Assembly: GCF_030758975.1 (NCBI RefSeq)
Contig: NZ_CP132359.1
Coordinates: 4,128,306-4,192,305, forward strand
From: Bosea beijingensis
Lineage (GTDB): Bacteria > Pseudomonadota > Alphaproteobacteria > Rhizobiales > Beijerinckiaceae
Reading direction: 5' to 3'
DNA length: 64,000 nt
Below are positions 35,950 through 44,167 of the stretch, one piece after another; position 1 is the stretch's first letter, and every line of letters begins with the position of its first letter. The notes under the pieces were generated by a model. The model worked only from the letters and a program-made list of their open reading frames with translations. It was not told the DNA's origin and did not search any database. The position numbers and the translations under genes were made by a program.

Positions 35950-36963
35950 ATGAAGGCATTTCATGCTGCTTTCGCGGCAGCGGCGATCGTGGGGTTGGCC
36001 GCGACCGCGCAGGCCGGCACGCTCGAGAAGGTCAAGGAGCGTGGCGAGCTGATTTGCGGGACGAGCCCGGGTGTCCCCGGTTTCTCGCTGCCGAATGCGC
36101 AGGGACAATGGGGCGGGCTCGATGTCGACCTCTGCCGCGCCGTCGCTGCGACGGTCCTGGGCGATGCCAAGAAGGTCAAATACATCTCGCTCAATCCAAA
36201 GGACCGTTTCGCGGTCGTGCAATCCGGCGAGGTCGACGTGCTCTCGCGCCAGACCACCTGGTCATTGTCGCGCGATACGACGCTCGGCCTGTCCTTCTCG
36301 GCGATCACCTATTTTGACGGCCAGGCGCTGATGGTCAAAAAGTCGATGAACATCAAATCCGCGAAGGACCTGGGCGGCGCGACCGTCTGTGTCCAGGGCG
36401 GCACGACGACCGAACTGAACATCGCCGACTTCTTCCAGAAGAACGGGATGAAATACGAGCCGGTGAGCTTTGCCTCGGGCGATGAGGCCATCAAGGCCTT
36501 CGAGACCGGCCGCTGCGACGTCTTCACGACCGACGCATCGGCGCTCTACGCCTACCGCCTGAAGGTCGCCAACGGGCAGGATTTCGTGATCCTGCCAGAG
36601 CTCATCTCGAAGGAGCCGCTCGGGCCGGCCGTGCGCCGCGGTGACGAAGCCTGGGCGAACATCGTCCGCTGGGCGCATTACGCGATGGTCAATGCCGAGG
36701 AACTGGGCCTCACCTCGGGCAATGTCGACGAGCAACTGAAATCGGCCAATCCGGAGATCAAGCGTTTCCTCGGCGTCGACGGCAATCTCGGCGAGGGCCT
36801 CGGGCTGACCAAGGACTGGGCCTACCGGATCGTCAAGCAGGTCGGCAATTACGGCGAGAGCTACGAGACATATCTCGGACCGTCTTCGCCGCTGGGCATT
36901 CCGCGCGGCGCCAACAATCTCTGGTCGAAGGGCGGCCTGCAATATGCCCCGCCGGTCCGCTGA
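35950..36963 (+). CDS. Amino-acid-type ABC transporter substrate-binding protein (orphan)
   Basis: Periplasmic solute-binding protein, family 3, 337 aa. Signal peptide MKAFHAAFAAAAIVGLAATA, cleavage near AQAG. Then GELICGTSPGVPGFSLPNAQ, GLDVDLCRAVAATVLGD and CDVFTTDASALYAYRL, as in AapJ-like general amino acid receptors. GGGAGGAAACG precedes ATG 35950. No permease or ATPase gene is adjacent, so it must share a transporter encoded elsewhere or act as a sensor. It is divergent from the GST operon and likely shares its regulation (site C). Confidence 0.9.
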   Translation: MKAFHAAFAAAAIVGLAATAQAGTLEKVKERGELICGTSPGVPGFSLPNAQGQWGGLDVDLCRAVAATVLGDAKKVKYISLNPKDRFAVVQSGEVDVLSRQTTWSLSRDTTLGLSFSAITYFDGQALMVKKSMNIKSAKDLGGATVCVQGGTTTELNIADFFQKNGMKYEPVSFASGDEAIKAFETGRCDVFTTDASALYAYRLKVANGQDFVILPELISKEPLGPAVRRGDEAWANIVRWAHYAMVNAEELGLTSGNVDEQLKSANPEIKRFLGVDGNLGEGLGLTKDWAYRIVKQVGNYGESYETYLGPSSPLGIPRGANNLWSKGGLQYAPPVR

Positions 36964-36982
36964 CAGACGCGCTGCTTCCTGA

Positions 36983-37008
36983 AGCGCCCTGCGAAAGCAG
37001 GGTGCGCT
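36983..37008 (+). terminator. GNRA-type hairpin after the binding-protein gene
   Basis: CCCTGC-GAAA-GCAGGG (36987-37002), extended by about three pairs outward, 20 bp after the stop codon. There is no clear U-tract. It probably attenuates or stabilises mRNA between the binding protein and tctC-like genes. Confidence 0.5.
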
Positions 37009-37108
37009 TGCTCTTTCGCGCCCGGTGGGGACCGGGCGATGCGTCGAGACAGGCGCCAAGCCAGCGCGACAGATCCAAAAACGACAACAATAGAAGGGGA
37101 GACTTGAA

Positions 37109-38080
37109 ATGAGAGCGTCGAGCTTGAAATTCCTGGCGATCATCGCCGCCTTGCTGGGCACCGCAGCGACGGAGGCGGCCGCCCAGAGCTACCCGACGAA
37201 ACCTGTCCGCATGATCGTTCCCTTCGCCCCGGGCGGGCGGGTCGAGGCCGTGGCGCGCCTGATCGCGGACGCCCTCAGCAAGGATCTCGGTCAGCCCTTC
37301 CTGGTCGAAAGCCGTCCCGGCGCCGGAGGCGCGACGGGCGCTGATTTCGTCGCCAAGGCGCAGCCCGATGGCCATACGCTGCTGCTCTGCTCGGCCGGCG
37401 TGCTCTCCATCCTGCCCAATGTCGACAAGAAGCTGCCCTATGACCCGGTCAAGGATTTCACGCCGGTGGCGCGGCTCATCGAGGGCTTCACCTTCATCGG
37501 CGCCTATCCCGGCCTGCCGGCCAAGTCGATGGCCGAGCTCGTGGCGCTCGCGAAGCAGAAGCCGAACAGCATCGGCTACGCCTCCAGCGGCGTCGGAACC
37601 TATAGCCATCTGGCGGGTGAACTCGTCAGCATCGCATCCGGCGCGGCGCTCAAGCATGTTCCCTATCGCGGCAGCGGCCCGGCCCTGAACGATATCGTCG
37701 CGGGCCACATCCCGCTGATGATCGGCGGCGAACTCGGGGAGCTCGCCAAGGCCGGCAAGATCCGCATCCTCGCCACCACCAACGAGAAGCGCTCGCCGGA
37801 ATTCCCGGATGTGCCGACGATGAAGGAAAGCGGCTTTCCGCAGTTCGTCGCTCATTCCTGGGTCGGCCTCGTCGGTCCCGCGAACATGCCAGCAGGCATC
37901 GCCGACAAGCTGAACGTGACGCTGGCGCGGGTGATGGCCGATCCGGCCACGCAGGAGAAGCTGCGCGGGCTCGGCGGCGAGCCGGCCTATCAGCCGGCTG
38001 CCGATTTCGGAAAGACCGTCGCGCAGGATCGCGACATCTATGCCGAGATCATCGCCAAGGCCGGGCTGAAGTTCGATTGA
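37109..38080 (+). CDS. Tripartite tricarboxylate transporter receptor (TctC/Bug family)
   Basis: Periplasmic binding protein of 323 aa. Signal peptide MRASSLKFLAIIAALLGTAA to about AAAQS, then YPTKPVRMIVPFAPGGRVEA, the Bug family start, and LVESRPGAGGATGADFVAKA. Ligand-loop features (GYASSGVGTYSHLAGEL, HVPYRGSGPALNDI) are typical. It captures a carboxylate or aromatic acid for a TctAB permease, which is encoded at 39283-41273 after an intervening opposite-strand gene. AAGGGGAG stands before the start. Confidence 0.92.
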   Translation: MRASSLKFLAIIAALLGTAATEAAAQSYPTKPVRMIVPFAPGGRVEAVARLIADALSKDLGQPFLVESRPGAGGATGADFVAKAQPDGHTLLLCSAGVLSILPNVDKKLPYDPVKDFTPVARLIEGFTFIGAYPGLPAKSMAELVALAKQKPNSIGYASSGVGTYSHLAGELVSIASGAALKHVPYRGSGPALNDIVAGHIPLMIGGELGELAKAGKIRILATTNEKRSPEFPDVPTMKESGFPQFVAHSWVGLVGPANMPAGIADKLNVTLARVMADPATQEKLRGLGGEPAYQPAADFGKTVAQDRDIYAEIIAKAGLKFD

Positions 38081-38091
38081 GCCCGCGGCGC

Positions 38092-39159
38092 TCAGCCGTC
38101 GAACACGAGACCCGTGCCGACACCGTCCGGCACGGCGATCGTTCCGGCCTCCAGGTGCAGCCCCGAGAAGAGGTCGTTGTCCAGCAGCGCCATCTCGGAG
38201 AATTCGTGGGGGAAGCGGGGCGGCGGCAGGCTGGCTGCCAGATGCAGGGTATGGGCATGGACGATGCTCGAACCGAAGACGGCGCCGAAGCGGAAATCGA
38301 CATGCGCGGCGCGGCAGATCGCGATCGCCTGCGCGGTGCGGCTAGGGCCGCCATGATTGAGGATGCGCAGGTTGATCGAGGCGACATGGCCCGTTTCCAC
38401 GATCCGCAGGATCGACTGCAGGTCCTGGGCGCTCTCGTCCGCTTCGACGGGTATGTCGAGGGCGGAGGCCACGGCGATCAGGCTCTTGAAGTCGCGGGCG
38501 GAGGTGGGCTGCTCGACCAGCTCCAGGCCGTAGCGGGCCATGGCGTTGATGGTGCGCACCGCGAGCTTGGGCGGGTAGGACTCATTGGCATCGATCATCA
38601 GCGCGACATCCGGCCCGACAGCCGAGCGCACATCGCGGACGCGCGCGATATCGAGCTCGGGCTCGCCGGAAACCTTGACCTTCAGGTGCCGGAAGCCGGC
38701 CTCCGCCAGCTCGACGGCAACCTCCGCCATGCGTTGCGGCGATTTCAGGGGAATGATCCGGGTATTGGCGAAACGCTCCTGCCGCTTGCCGCCATACAGG
38801 TCGTGCAAGGGTACGCCGAGCGCACGGGCGCGCAGGTCGAGCAAGGCGCATTCGATTCCGGCCTTGACCGGCAGGGCGCCATGGAGCCGTCGATCCAGCC
38901 CGTCCATGATGGCGCCGATCGCGGTCTCGTCCTGTCCGACCAGTCCCTCGCAGAGATAGTCGAAGGTCGCCTTCACCACGGCGAGCGGCTCCGTCCAGGG
39001 CGGCATCGCGCGGATGTAGCCGTAGCCTTCCACGCCCTGCGCATCTGTCACGATGATGGCGAAGCCCCGTATCCCTGCGAGCGGCCCCTGCGCAAAGCGC
39101 CATTCGGGATCGGTCAACCGCTGGTCGATCGCGACCGTCCTGATCGTCTCGATGGGCAT
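38092..39159 (-). CDS. Mandelate racemase/muconate lactonizing enzyme family protein
   Basis: Enolase-superfamily enzyme of 355 aa. The Lys-x-Lys acid/base motif is FRHLKVKVSG; metal ligands are in MIDANESYPP, LVEQPTSARD and PVEADESAQD; the second Lys position reads SINLRILNHGG, where Arg replaces the usual Lys. This favours a muconate-lactonizing-like or epimerase-like reaction; the substrate is open. ATG 39159 has GGAG just upstream; the in-frame ATG at 39219 falls inside operator site D. It is divergent from the TctB gene. Confidence 0.88.
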   Translation of the reverse strand: MPIETIRTVAIDQRLTDPEWRFAQGPLAGIRGFAIIVTDAQGVEGYGYIRAMPPWTEPLAVVKATFDYLCEGLVGQDETAIGAIMDGLDRRLHGALPVKAGIECALLDLRARALGVPLHDLYGGKRQERFANTRIIPLKSPQRMAEVAVELAEAGFRHLKVKVSGEPELDIARVRDVRSAVGPDVALMIDANESYPPKLAVRTINAMARYGLELVEQPTSARDFKSLIAVASALDIPVEADESAQDLQSILRIVETGHVASINLRILNHGGPSRTAQAIAICRAAHVDFRFGAVFGSSIVHAHTLHLAASLPPPRFPHEFSEMALLDNDLFSGLHLEAGTIAVPDGVGTGLVFDG

Positions 39160-39218
39160 CTCGTCTCCGGAGCGGTTCGCACGGCGCAGATCGTATCGTG
39201 CAGCTTGCTTGCTTGGCA

Positions 39219-39240
39219 ATAGTCTATAAAACTAGCCTAT
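39219..39240. promoter_or_regulatory. Regulon operator, site D (best inverted repeat)
   Basis: ATAGTCTA (39219-39226), spacer TAAAAC, TAGCCTAT (39233-39240): 8-bp arms matching at 7 of 8. It lies between the divergent enolase-family and tctB-like genes, directly beside a TATAAT box (39244-39249) facing right, so a bound protein could block that promoter. It is the reference for sites A, B and C. Confidence 0.6.
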
Positions 39241-39282
39241 AGGTATAATGGGCGTGGCAGCCGTTTCGCGGAGCGATGAGGC

Positions 39283-39777
39283 ATGCAGGAAAAGAACGAA
39301 GCCGGGCCGGCGCGAGCAGGGGAGCCCGGTGTCGCGTCGGCAAGCACGGGCGGAGATCTCGCGGCCGGGCTCCTGTTCGCCGTTTTCGGGCTCCTGGCGC
39401 TCTTCATCGGCCGCGACTATCCGGCCGGCAGCTCGCTGGACATGGGGCCGGGCTATATCCCGCGCGCCGTTGCCGCGGGCTTGCTGGTCATCGGGCTCCT
39501 GCTCGCCGTGCGGGGAGCTGGATGGCGCCCGAGGAGGTGGCCCGCCTTCCCGCTGCGCGCCGCCTTCAGTGTCAGCCTGGCGATCCTGCTGTTCGGCCTG
39601 CTGATCGAGCGCGCCGGCCTGTTCGTCGCCTGCCTCGCCTGCGTCCTGGCCGCGGCGCTCGGCGATCCGCAGGCGCGCTGGCGGGAGGTCCCGGTCGTCG
39701 CGCTGGTCTTTGCAGGCTTTGCTGCCGTGCTGTTCGGCTATGTCCTCAGGCTCTCGGTTCAGGTCTGGCCGCTGTGA
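39283..39777 (+). CDS. Tripartite tricarboxylate transporter small subunit TctB
   Basis: Small membrane subunit of a TctCBA transporter, 164 aa with four predicted helices (LAAGLLFAVFGLLALFIG; AVAAGLLVIGLLLAV; AFSVSLAILLFGLLI; VVALVFAGFAAVLFGYVL). The first helix is followed by the GRDYPAGSSLDMGPGYIPR loop typical of TctB. It overlaps the TctA gene by 4 nt (GTGA). Confidence 0.88.
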   Translation: MQEKNEAGPARAGEPGVASASTGGDLAAGLLFAVFGLLALFIGRDYPAGSSLDMGPGYIPRAVAAGLLVIGLLLAVRGAGWRPRRWPAFPLRAAFSVSLAILLFGLLIERAGLFVACLACVLAAALGDPQARWREVPVVALVFAGFAAVLFGYVLRLSVQVWPL

Positions 39778-41273
39778 GCGAGATCGTTTCCTCCATCGCA
39801 GGCGGGCTGGCCGTCGCAGCGACCCCGATCAATCTCTGGTACTGCTTTGTCGGCGCGCTGATCGGAACGCTGATCGGCGTGCTTCCCGGCCTGGGGCCGA
39901 TCGCCACCATGGCGATGCTGTTGCCGCTGACCTATTACCTTGAGCCGACCGGCGCCCTGATCATGCTGGCCGGCATCTATTACGGCGCGCAGTACGGGGG
40001 CTCGACCACCGCCATTCTGATGCGATTGCCCGGAGAATCGTCCTCCGTCGTCACCTGTCTCGACGGCTACGAGATGGCGCGCAGGGGCAGGGCAGGCACG
40101 GCGCTTGCCACCGCGGCGCTCTCCTCCTTCCTGGCCGGCACGATCACGACGCTGCTGATCGCCTTTTTCAGTCCGGTCTTGACTGTCGCCGCGCAGCGCT
40201 TCGGCCCGGCCGAATATTTCTGCCTGATGGTCCTCGGGTTGATCGCCGCCATCGTCTTCGCGCAAGGCTCGCTGCTGAAGTCGATCGGGATGATCCTGCT
40301 CGGATTGCTCCTCGGGTCGGTCGGAGCCGACGTCAATACCGGCCTCGATCGCTTCACGTTCGGTGTTAACGAACTGCGGGACGGCATCGGCATCGCCGCC
40401 CTGTCGATGGGAGTCTTCGGCATTGCCGAGGTTGCGCTCAATCTGGCGCGGCCGCAGGAGGAGGGTGGGCGGGCGCAGCCCGTCTCGGCCTTGCGTCTCA
40501 CCGCGGAGGACTGGCGCCGGGCCTGGCCGGCAGCCCTGCGCGGCACCGGGATCGGCGCGGTGCTCGGCATCCTTCCCGGCGGCAGTGCGATGCTGGCCTC
40601 CTTCGCCGCCTATTCGACGGAGAAGAAGCTGTCTTCGTCGCCGGACCAGTTCGGTCAGGGCGCGATCGAAGGCGTGGCAGGCCCGGAGGCCGCCAACAAT
40701 GCCGGGGCGCAGGCCTCCTTCATCCCGCTGCTCGCGCTCGGCATCCCCAGCAATTCGGTCATGGCGATGATGGCCGGCGCCATGCTGATCCATGGCATCG
40801 CGCCGAGCCCGAACCTGTCCACGGCGCAGCCCACCTTGTTCTGGGGTTTGATCGCGTCGATGTGGGTCGGCAACCTGATGCTGCTCGTCATCAACCTGCC
40901 GCTGATCGGTCTGTGGGTTCGCTTGCTGCAGGTGCCCTACCGGCTGATGTTTCCGGCAATCCTGCTGTTCTGCTGCATCGGTATATACTCGGTGAACATG
41001 AGCGTCTTTGAAGTCGCGATGCTGGCCGCGTTCGGCCTTGCCGGCATCCTGCTCACCCTTCTGGATTGCCCGTTGGCGCCGTTGGTGCTCGCTTTCATCC
41101 TGGGGCCAGCCATGGAGGAGAACCTGCGCCGTGCGATGCTCATCTCGGGCGGCGACGTCCAGATTTTCACGAGCCCGATCTGCATTGTCCTCCTTGTCGC
41201 AGCGGCTGCGCTGCTTGTGATGATCCTTGTCCCATCCTTCAGGCGCACACGTTCACGGATGGTCGATGCGTAA
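39774..41273 (+). CDS. Tripartite tricarboxylate transporter large subunit TctA
   Basis: Large permease subunit, 499 aa, about 11-12 helices. The TctA signature FVGALIGTLIGVLPGLGPIA and the Gly-rich YYGAQYGGSTTAILMRLPGE are both present, with the second conserved segment EGVAGPEAANNAGAQASFIP. GTG 39774 overlaps the TctB stop and is the family-consistent start. It uses the proton or sodium gradient to import an acid captured by TctC (37109-38080). Confidence 0.92.
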   Translation: MSEIVSSIAGGLAVAATPINLWYCFVGALIGTLIGVLPGLGPIATMAMLLPLTYYLEPTGALIMLAGIYYGAQYGGSTTAILMRLPGESSSVVTCLDGYEMARRGRAGTALATAALSSFLAGTITTLLIAFFSPVLTVAAQRFGPAEYFCLMVLGLIAAIVFAQGSLLKSIGMILLGLLLGSVGADVNTGLDRFTFGVNELRDGIGIAALSMGVFGIAEVALNLARPQEEGGRAQPVSALRLTAEDWRRAWPAALRGTGIGAVLGILPGGSAMLASFAAYSTEKKLSSSPDQFGQGAIEGVAGPEAANNAGAQASFIPLLALGIPSNSVMAMMAGAMLIHGIAPSPNLSTAQPTLFWGLIASMWVGNLMLLVINLPLIGLWVRLLQVPYRLMFPAILLFCCIGIYSVNMSVFEVAMLAAFGLAGILLTLLDCPLAPLVLAFILGPAMEENLRRAMLISGGDVQIFTSPICIVLLVAAAALLVMILVPSFRRTRSRMVDA

Positions 41274-41363
41274 CGCAATGCGCAGGCAAGCGGCTGATTC
41301 GGAGGCAGTGGATCAGCGCCGGAGAGATGGAGGGCGGCGGTCGCCGCTATTGGAGACAACGAC

Positions 41364-41993
41364 ATGACTGGCCCGTCTTTCTCCACCAATCGTCTGGCGC
41401 CTCTCGCGGAGGATACGGTCGGTCCCTACTATCCCTATTCCTTCGTCGACGGCGACCGGAGCGACCTGACGCGGCTGCATCACGGGCTCAGCGTCGGGCC
41501 GCAGGGCAAGCCGATCATCCTGCGGGGGCGCCTTCTCGATTGCGAGGGGCAGCCGGTCGACGACGCATTGCTGGAATTCTGGCAGGCCAACGCGGCGGGA
41601 ATCCTGCGGACGCCCGGCCTGCAGGATCACCCTCTGCTCGATCCGTATTTCGACGGGTACGGCCGGCTGATCACGACCCTGGAGCCGTTCGCCTTCAAGA
41701 CCATCAAGCCCGGCGCGATCGCCGCGGAAAAGGGCACGGGCGCACGCGCGCCGCATATCACCCTGACGATCTTCTCGGACGGGATCACCCGGCTGGTCAC
41801 GCAGATCTTCTTCGACGACGAGCCCGAAGCGAATGCGCGCGACCCCCTGCTCGAAAGCCTCCCGGCGGAGCTGCGCGGCCGCCTTGTCGCCAGACTGGCA
41901 TCCGCCCCGAGCAGCAGTCCCGCGATCTACGAGATCGCGATCGTGATGCGCGGTGCGGGCGAGACCCCATTCTTCGACGATCTCTCGAGCTGA
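41364..41993 (+). CDS. Intradiol dioxygenase alpha subunit (PcaG-like)
   Basis: Alpha subunit of a protocatechuate 3,4-dioxygenase-type enzyme, 209 aa. LAEDTVGPYYPYSF is the N-terminal motif; ILRGRLLDCEGQPVDDALLEFWQANAAG is the beta-sandwich core signature. As in other alpha subunits the iron ligands are absent. It forms the active site with the next gene's product. Order alpha then beta is the reverse of the usual pcaHG. It follows the transporter genes by 90 bp. Confidence 0.87.
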   Translation: MTGPSFSTNRLAPLAEDTVGPYYPYSFVDGDRSDLTRLHHGLSVGPQGKPIILRGRLLDCEGQPVDDALLEFWQANAAGILRTPGLQDHPLLDPYFDGYGRLITTLEPFAFKTIKPGAIAAEKGTGARAPHITLTIFSDGITRLVTQIFFDDEPEANARDPLLESLPAELRGRLVARLASAPSSSPAIYEIAIVMRGAGETPFFDDLSS

Positions 41994-42012
41994 CGAACGG
42001 CGGAGCACGCTC

Positions 42013-42684
42013 ATGATCATGAACCGAGGACGCCTGATGCTGCCCGGACCGACCGACGGGGCGGCGGAACGGCGCGTGCCGAGCGAACGCCTGCATCTCA
42101 TTCCCCAGGCGGCGCGCCTGAGCTTCGTTCCGTGGGTCGCCGATCTGCCGGGCCTCAAGATCGGCGAGAGCGACCTGACCCGCATCGCGCCCGGTCGCCC
42201 GCAGGCCGAAGGCGAGGTCATCGAGATTTCGGGCCATGTCCTCGACGAGTTCGGGCGCCCCGTCCGCAACACGCTGGTCGAGATCTGGAACGCCAACAGA
42301 TGGGGGCGCTACACCCATGTGAAGGACCCTGTCCGCGAGCGCCTCGATCCGAACTTCCTCGGCTTCGGCCGAACGATGACGGACGATCAGGGGCGCTACC
42401 GCTTCCGCACGATCCGGCCCGGCTCCTACCTGGCGCGCCCCGACATCGATCGCTGGCGGCCGTCCCATGTCCATGTCTCGGTCCGCGGCGGCTCTGCTCG
42501 CCTGATCGCGCAGATGTATTTCGCAGGCGATTCCCATCTCGCCCGCGACCCGATGTTCATCCTGCTCGGCGAGGCGCAACAGCGACATTTCGGGCAAGCC
42601 GCCGGGCAGGGGGCCGATGGCGAGGCTCTGTACCGATGGGACATCGTGATCGGTGGGCGCAACACCAGCTATTTCGAGAGCTGA
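42013..42684 (+). CDS. Intradiol dioxygenase beta subunit (PcaH-like)
   Basis: Iron-bearing beta subunit, 223 aa, that opens a catechol ring between the hydroxyls. All four iron ligands can be placed: Tyr in WGRYTHVKD, Tyr in PGSYLARPD, and two His in WRPSHVHVSV; the conserved Arg is in the same motif. The segment between the second Tyr and the His pair differs from protocatechuate enzymes (LARPDIDR rather than PWRNGPND), so another catechol may be the substrate. ATG 42013 has GGAG upstream. It starts 19 bp after the alpha gene. Confidence 0.88.
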   Translation: MIMNRGRLMLPGPTDGAAERRVPSERLHLIPQAARLSFVPWVADLPGLKIGESDLTRIAPGRPQAEGEVIEISGHVLDEFGRPVRNTLVEIWNANRWGRYTHVKDPVRERLDPNFLGFGRTMTDDQGRYRFRTIRPGSYLARPDIDRWRPSHVHVSVRGGSARLIAQMYFAGDSHLARDPMFILLGEAQQRHFGQAAGQGADGEALYRWDIVIGGRNTSYFES

Positions 42685-42717
42685 ACCCCGCGCCCCGCCA
42701 TCTCGCCGATGGCGGCA

Positions 42718-43056
42718 TCAGCCCTGCAAGGGCCGGGAGCCGGCAGGCCCGGCCCGCCATTCGACCGTGAGGGGCTCACGGAAGGCGAAGCGGACGAGGT
42801 GGCTCGCGACGACATCCTGCAATTGCAGCAGCGCCTCGCCATCCGGCGCATCGAGGGAGAGGCGAAGCACATCGGCCTCCGCCAGGAGCCGGCAATCGCC
42901 GATCGAGAACCTGACGATGCCCGCCTTCTCGTCGAAGCTGGCTTCGACCTTGTGGCCGAAATGCTTGCAAAGTTGCTGGAGATAGCGCGAGGCACTGGCG
43001 GTCGCGACCTCCGCATGGCTGTGCTGGCAATTGTCCGTCCCGGTCATTGCATTCAC
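42718..43056 (-). CDS. DUF2218 domain protein
   Basis: Small cytosolic protein, 112 aa, of the DUF2218 family: ASRYLQQLCKHFGHKVEASFD and the middle GIVRFSIGDCRLLAEADVLRLSL. These proteins are frequently found beside siderophore and iron-uptake genes; no activity is established. It follows the binding-protein gene by 1 nt, so it is probably the last gene of the TonB-receptor operon. Confidence 0.82.
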   Translation of the reverse strand: MNAMTGTDNCQHSHAEVATASASRYLQQLCKHFGHKVEASFDEKAGIVRFSIGDCRLLAEADVLRLSLDAPDGEALLQLQDVVASHLVRFAFREPLTVEWRAGPAGSRPLQG

Positions 43057-43057
43057 C

Positions 43058-44167
43058 TCAGCGCAGGCTCGTCCAGTAGGTGCCGTCCAGCGCTACGGGC
43101 TGGAAGCGCTGCTGCAGCGTCGCCAGCAGCGCCTTCGGATCAAGATCGGCGAAGAGCTGCGGATGCAGCCATTGCGCGAAGGCCTGCACGGCGACGACGT
43201 TGAACGGCGAGTTGTAGAAATGGTGCCAGACGGCGTGGACGCGCCCCTGTCGGACCGGTTCGAGCCCGGCGATGCCGGTGCGTGTCATCGAGCGGACGAG
43301 CAGTTCGCGGGCCCTTGCCGCATCGACGCCGGGGCCGAGCGCCAGCCAGGGCGCATCGGGGGGCTGCAAGCCGTTGCCGATCGCCGTGCCGATATAGATT
43401 TCGGGCGGGTTCGAGATCAGCCATTCCAGATTGACCACGCCGGCCTCGCCCGGGATGAGGTCGTCGGCGATGTTGACGCCGCCGGCCGCGGTGACGAAGC
43501 GGCCCATCATGCCGCGCGTCATGGTCTCGCAGCAGCCGGTGCCGAGCCCGACGCGGCTCTCGACGAAGACGCGCGCGGGCTTCGGCTTGGCCGTGGCCAG
43601 ACGGTCGGTGACGGTGGCCAGGGCCGCCCGCCAGGCCGCGATGAATTCGGCGGCCTCGGCCTCGCGGCCGAGCAATGCGCCGAGCAACTCCATGGATTTC
43701 GGCGTGTTGGCCAGCGGGTCGCTGCGGAAATCGATGAAGACGATGGCAACACCGGCTGCCTCCAGCGCCCGGATGACCTCGCCGGAGCGGGTATCCGGGC
43801 CATGGCCGTAGAGACCGAAGATCGCGACCTGCGGCGCAGCCGAGATCGCCTGCTCGATGCTGAAAGTGTCGCGCGTGTTGCGCCCGATCCGCTTGACCGC
43901 GTCGAGCGCCGGAAAGCGCTCGCGATAGCGCCGGTAGCTGATCGGATCGACCGCCTCGTAATCGCCCATCATGCCGACAAGCCGCGCGACCGGGTCGGCG
44001 CGGTCGAGGATGGCGAGGGCCGGCAGATGCCTCCCTTCGCCGATGATGATGCGCTCGACCTTGTCGGGAACGCTGACCTTGCGGCCGGCGAGGTCGACGA
44101 GCTCCCGCCCGCTCGCCAGCGACGGCAGCAGCAGCGCCATCAGGGCGAGAAGGCCGAGGATGCGCAT
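43058..44167 (-). CDS. Periplasmic iron-chelate/heme ABC binding protein (BtuF/TroA fold)
   Basis: Cluster A-2 type metal-chelate binding protein of 369 aa. Signal peptide MRILGLLALMALLLPSLASG; then VDLAGRKVSVPDKVERIIIG, the typical start of FecB/BtuF proteins, and AAPQVAIFGLYG. It would take iron complexes or heme from the TonB receptor to an ABC permease that is not in the window. ATG 44167 shares one base with the receptor's stop codon, so translation is coupled. Confidence 0.87.
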   Translation of the reverse strand: MRILGLLALMALLLPSLASGRELVDLAGRKVSVPDKVERIIIGEGRHLPALAILDRADPVARLVGMMGDYEAVDPISYRRYRERFPALDAVKRIGRNTRDTFSIEQAISAAPQVAIFGLYGHGPDTRSGEVIRALEAAGVAIVFIDFRSDPLANTPKSMELLGALLGREAEAAEFIAAWRAALATVTDRLATAKPKPARVFVESRVGLGTGCCETMTRGMMGRFVTAAGGVNIADDLIPGEAGVVNLEWLISNPPEIYIGTAIGNGLQPPDAPWLALGPGVDAARARELLVRSMTRTGIAGLEPVRQGRVHAVWHHFYNSPFNVVAVQAFAQWLHPQLFADLDPKALLATLQQRFQPVALDGTYWTSLR

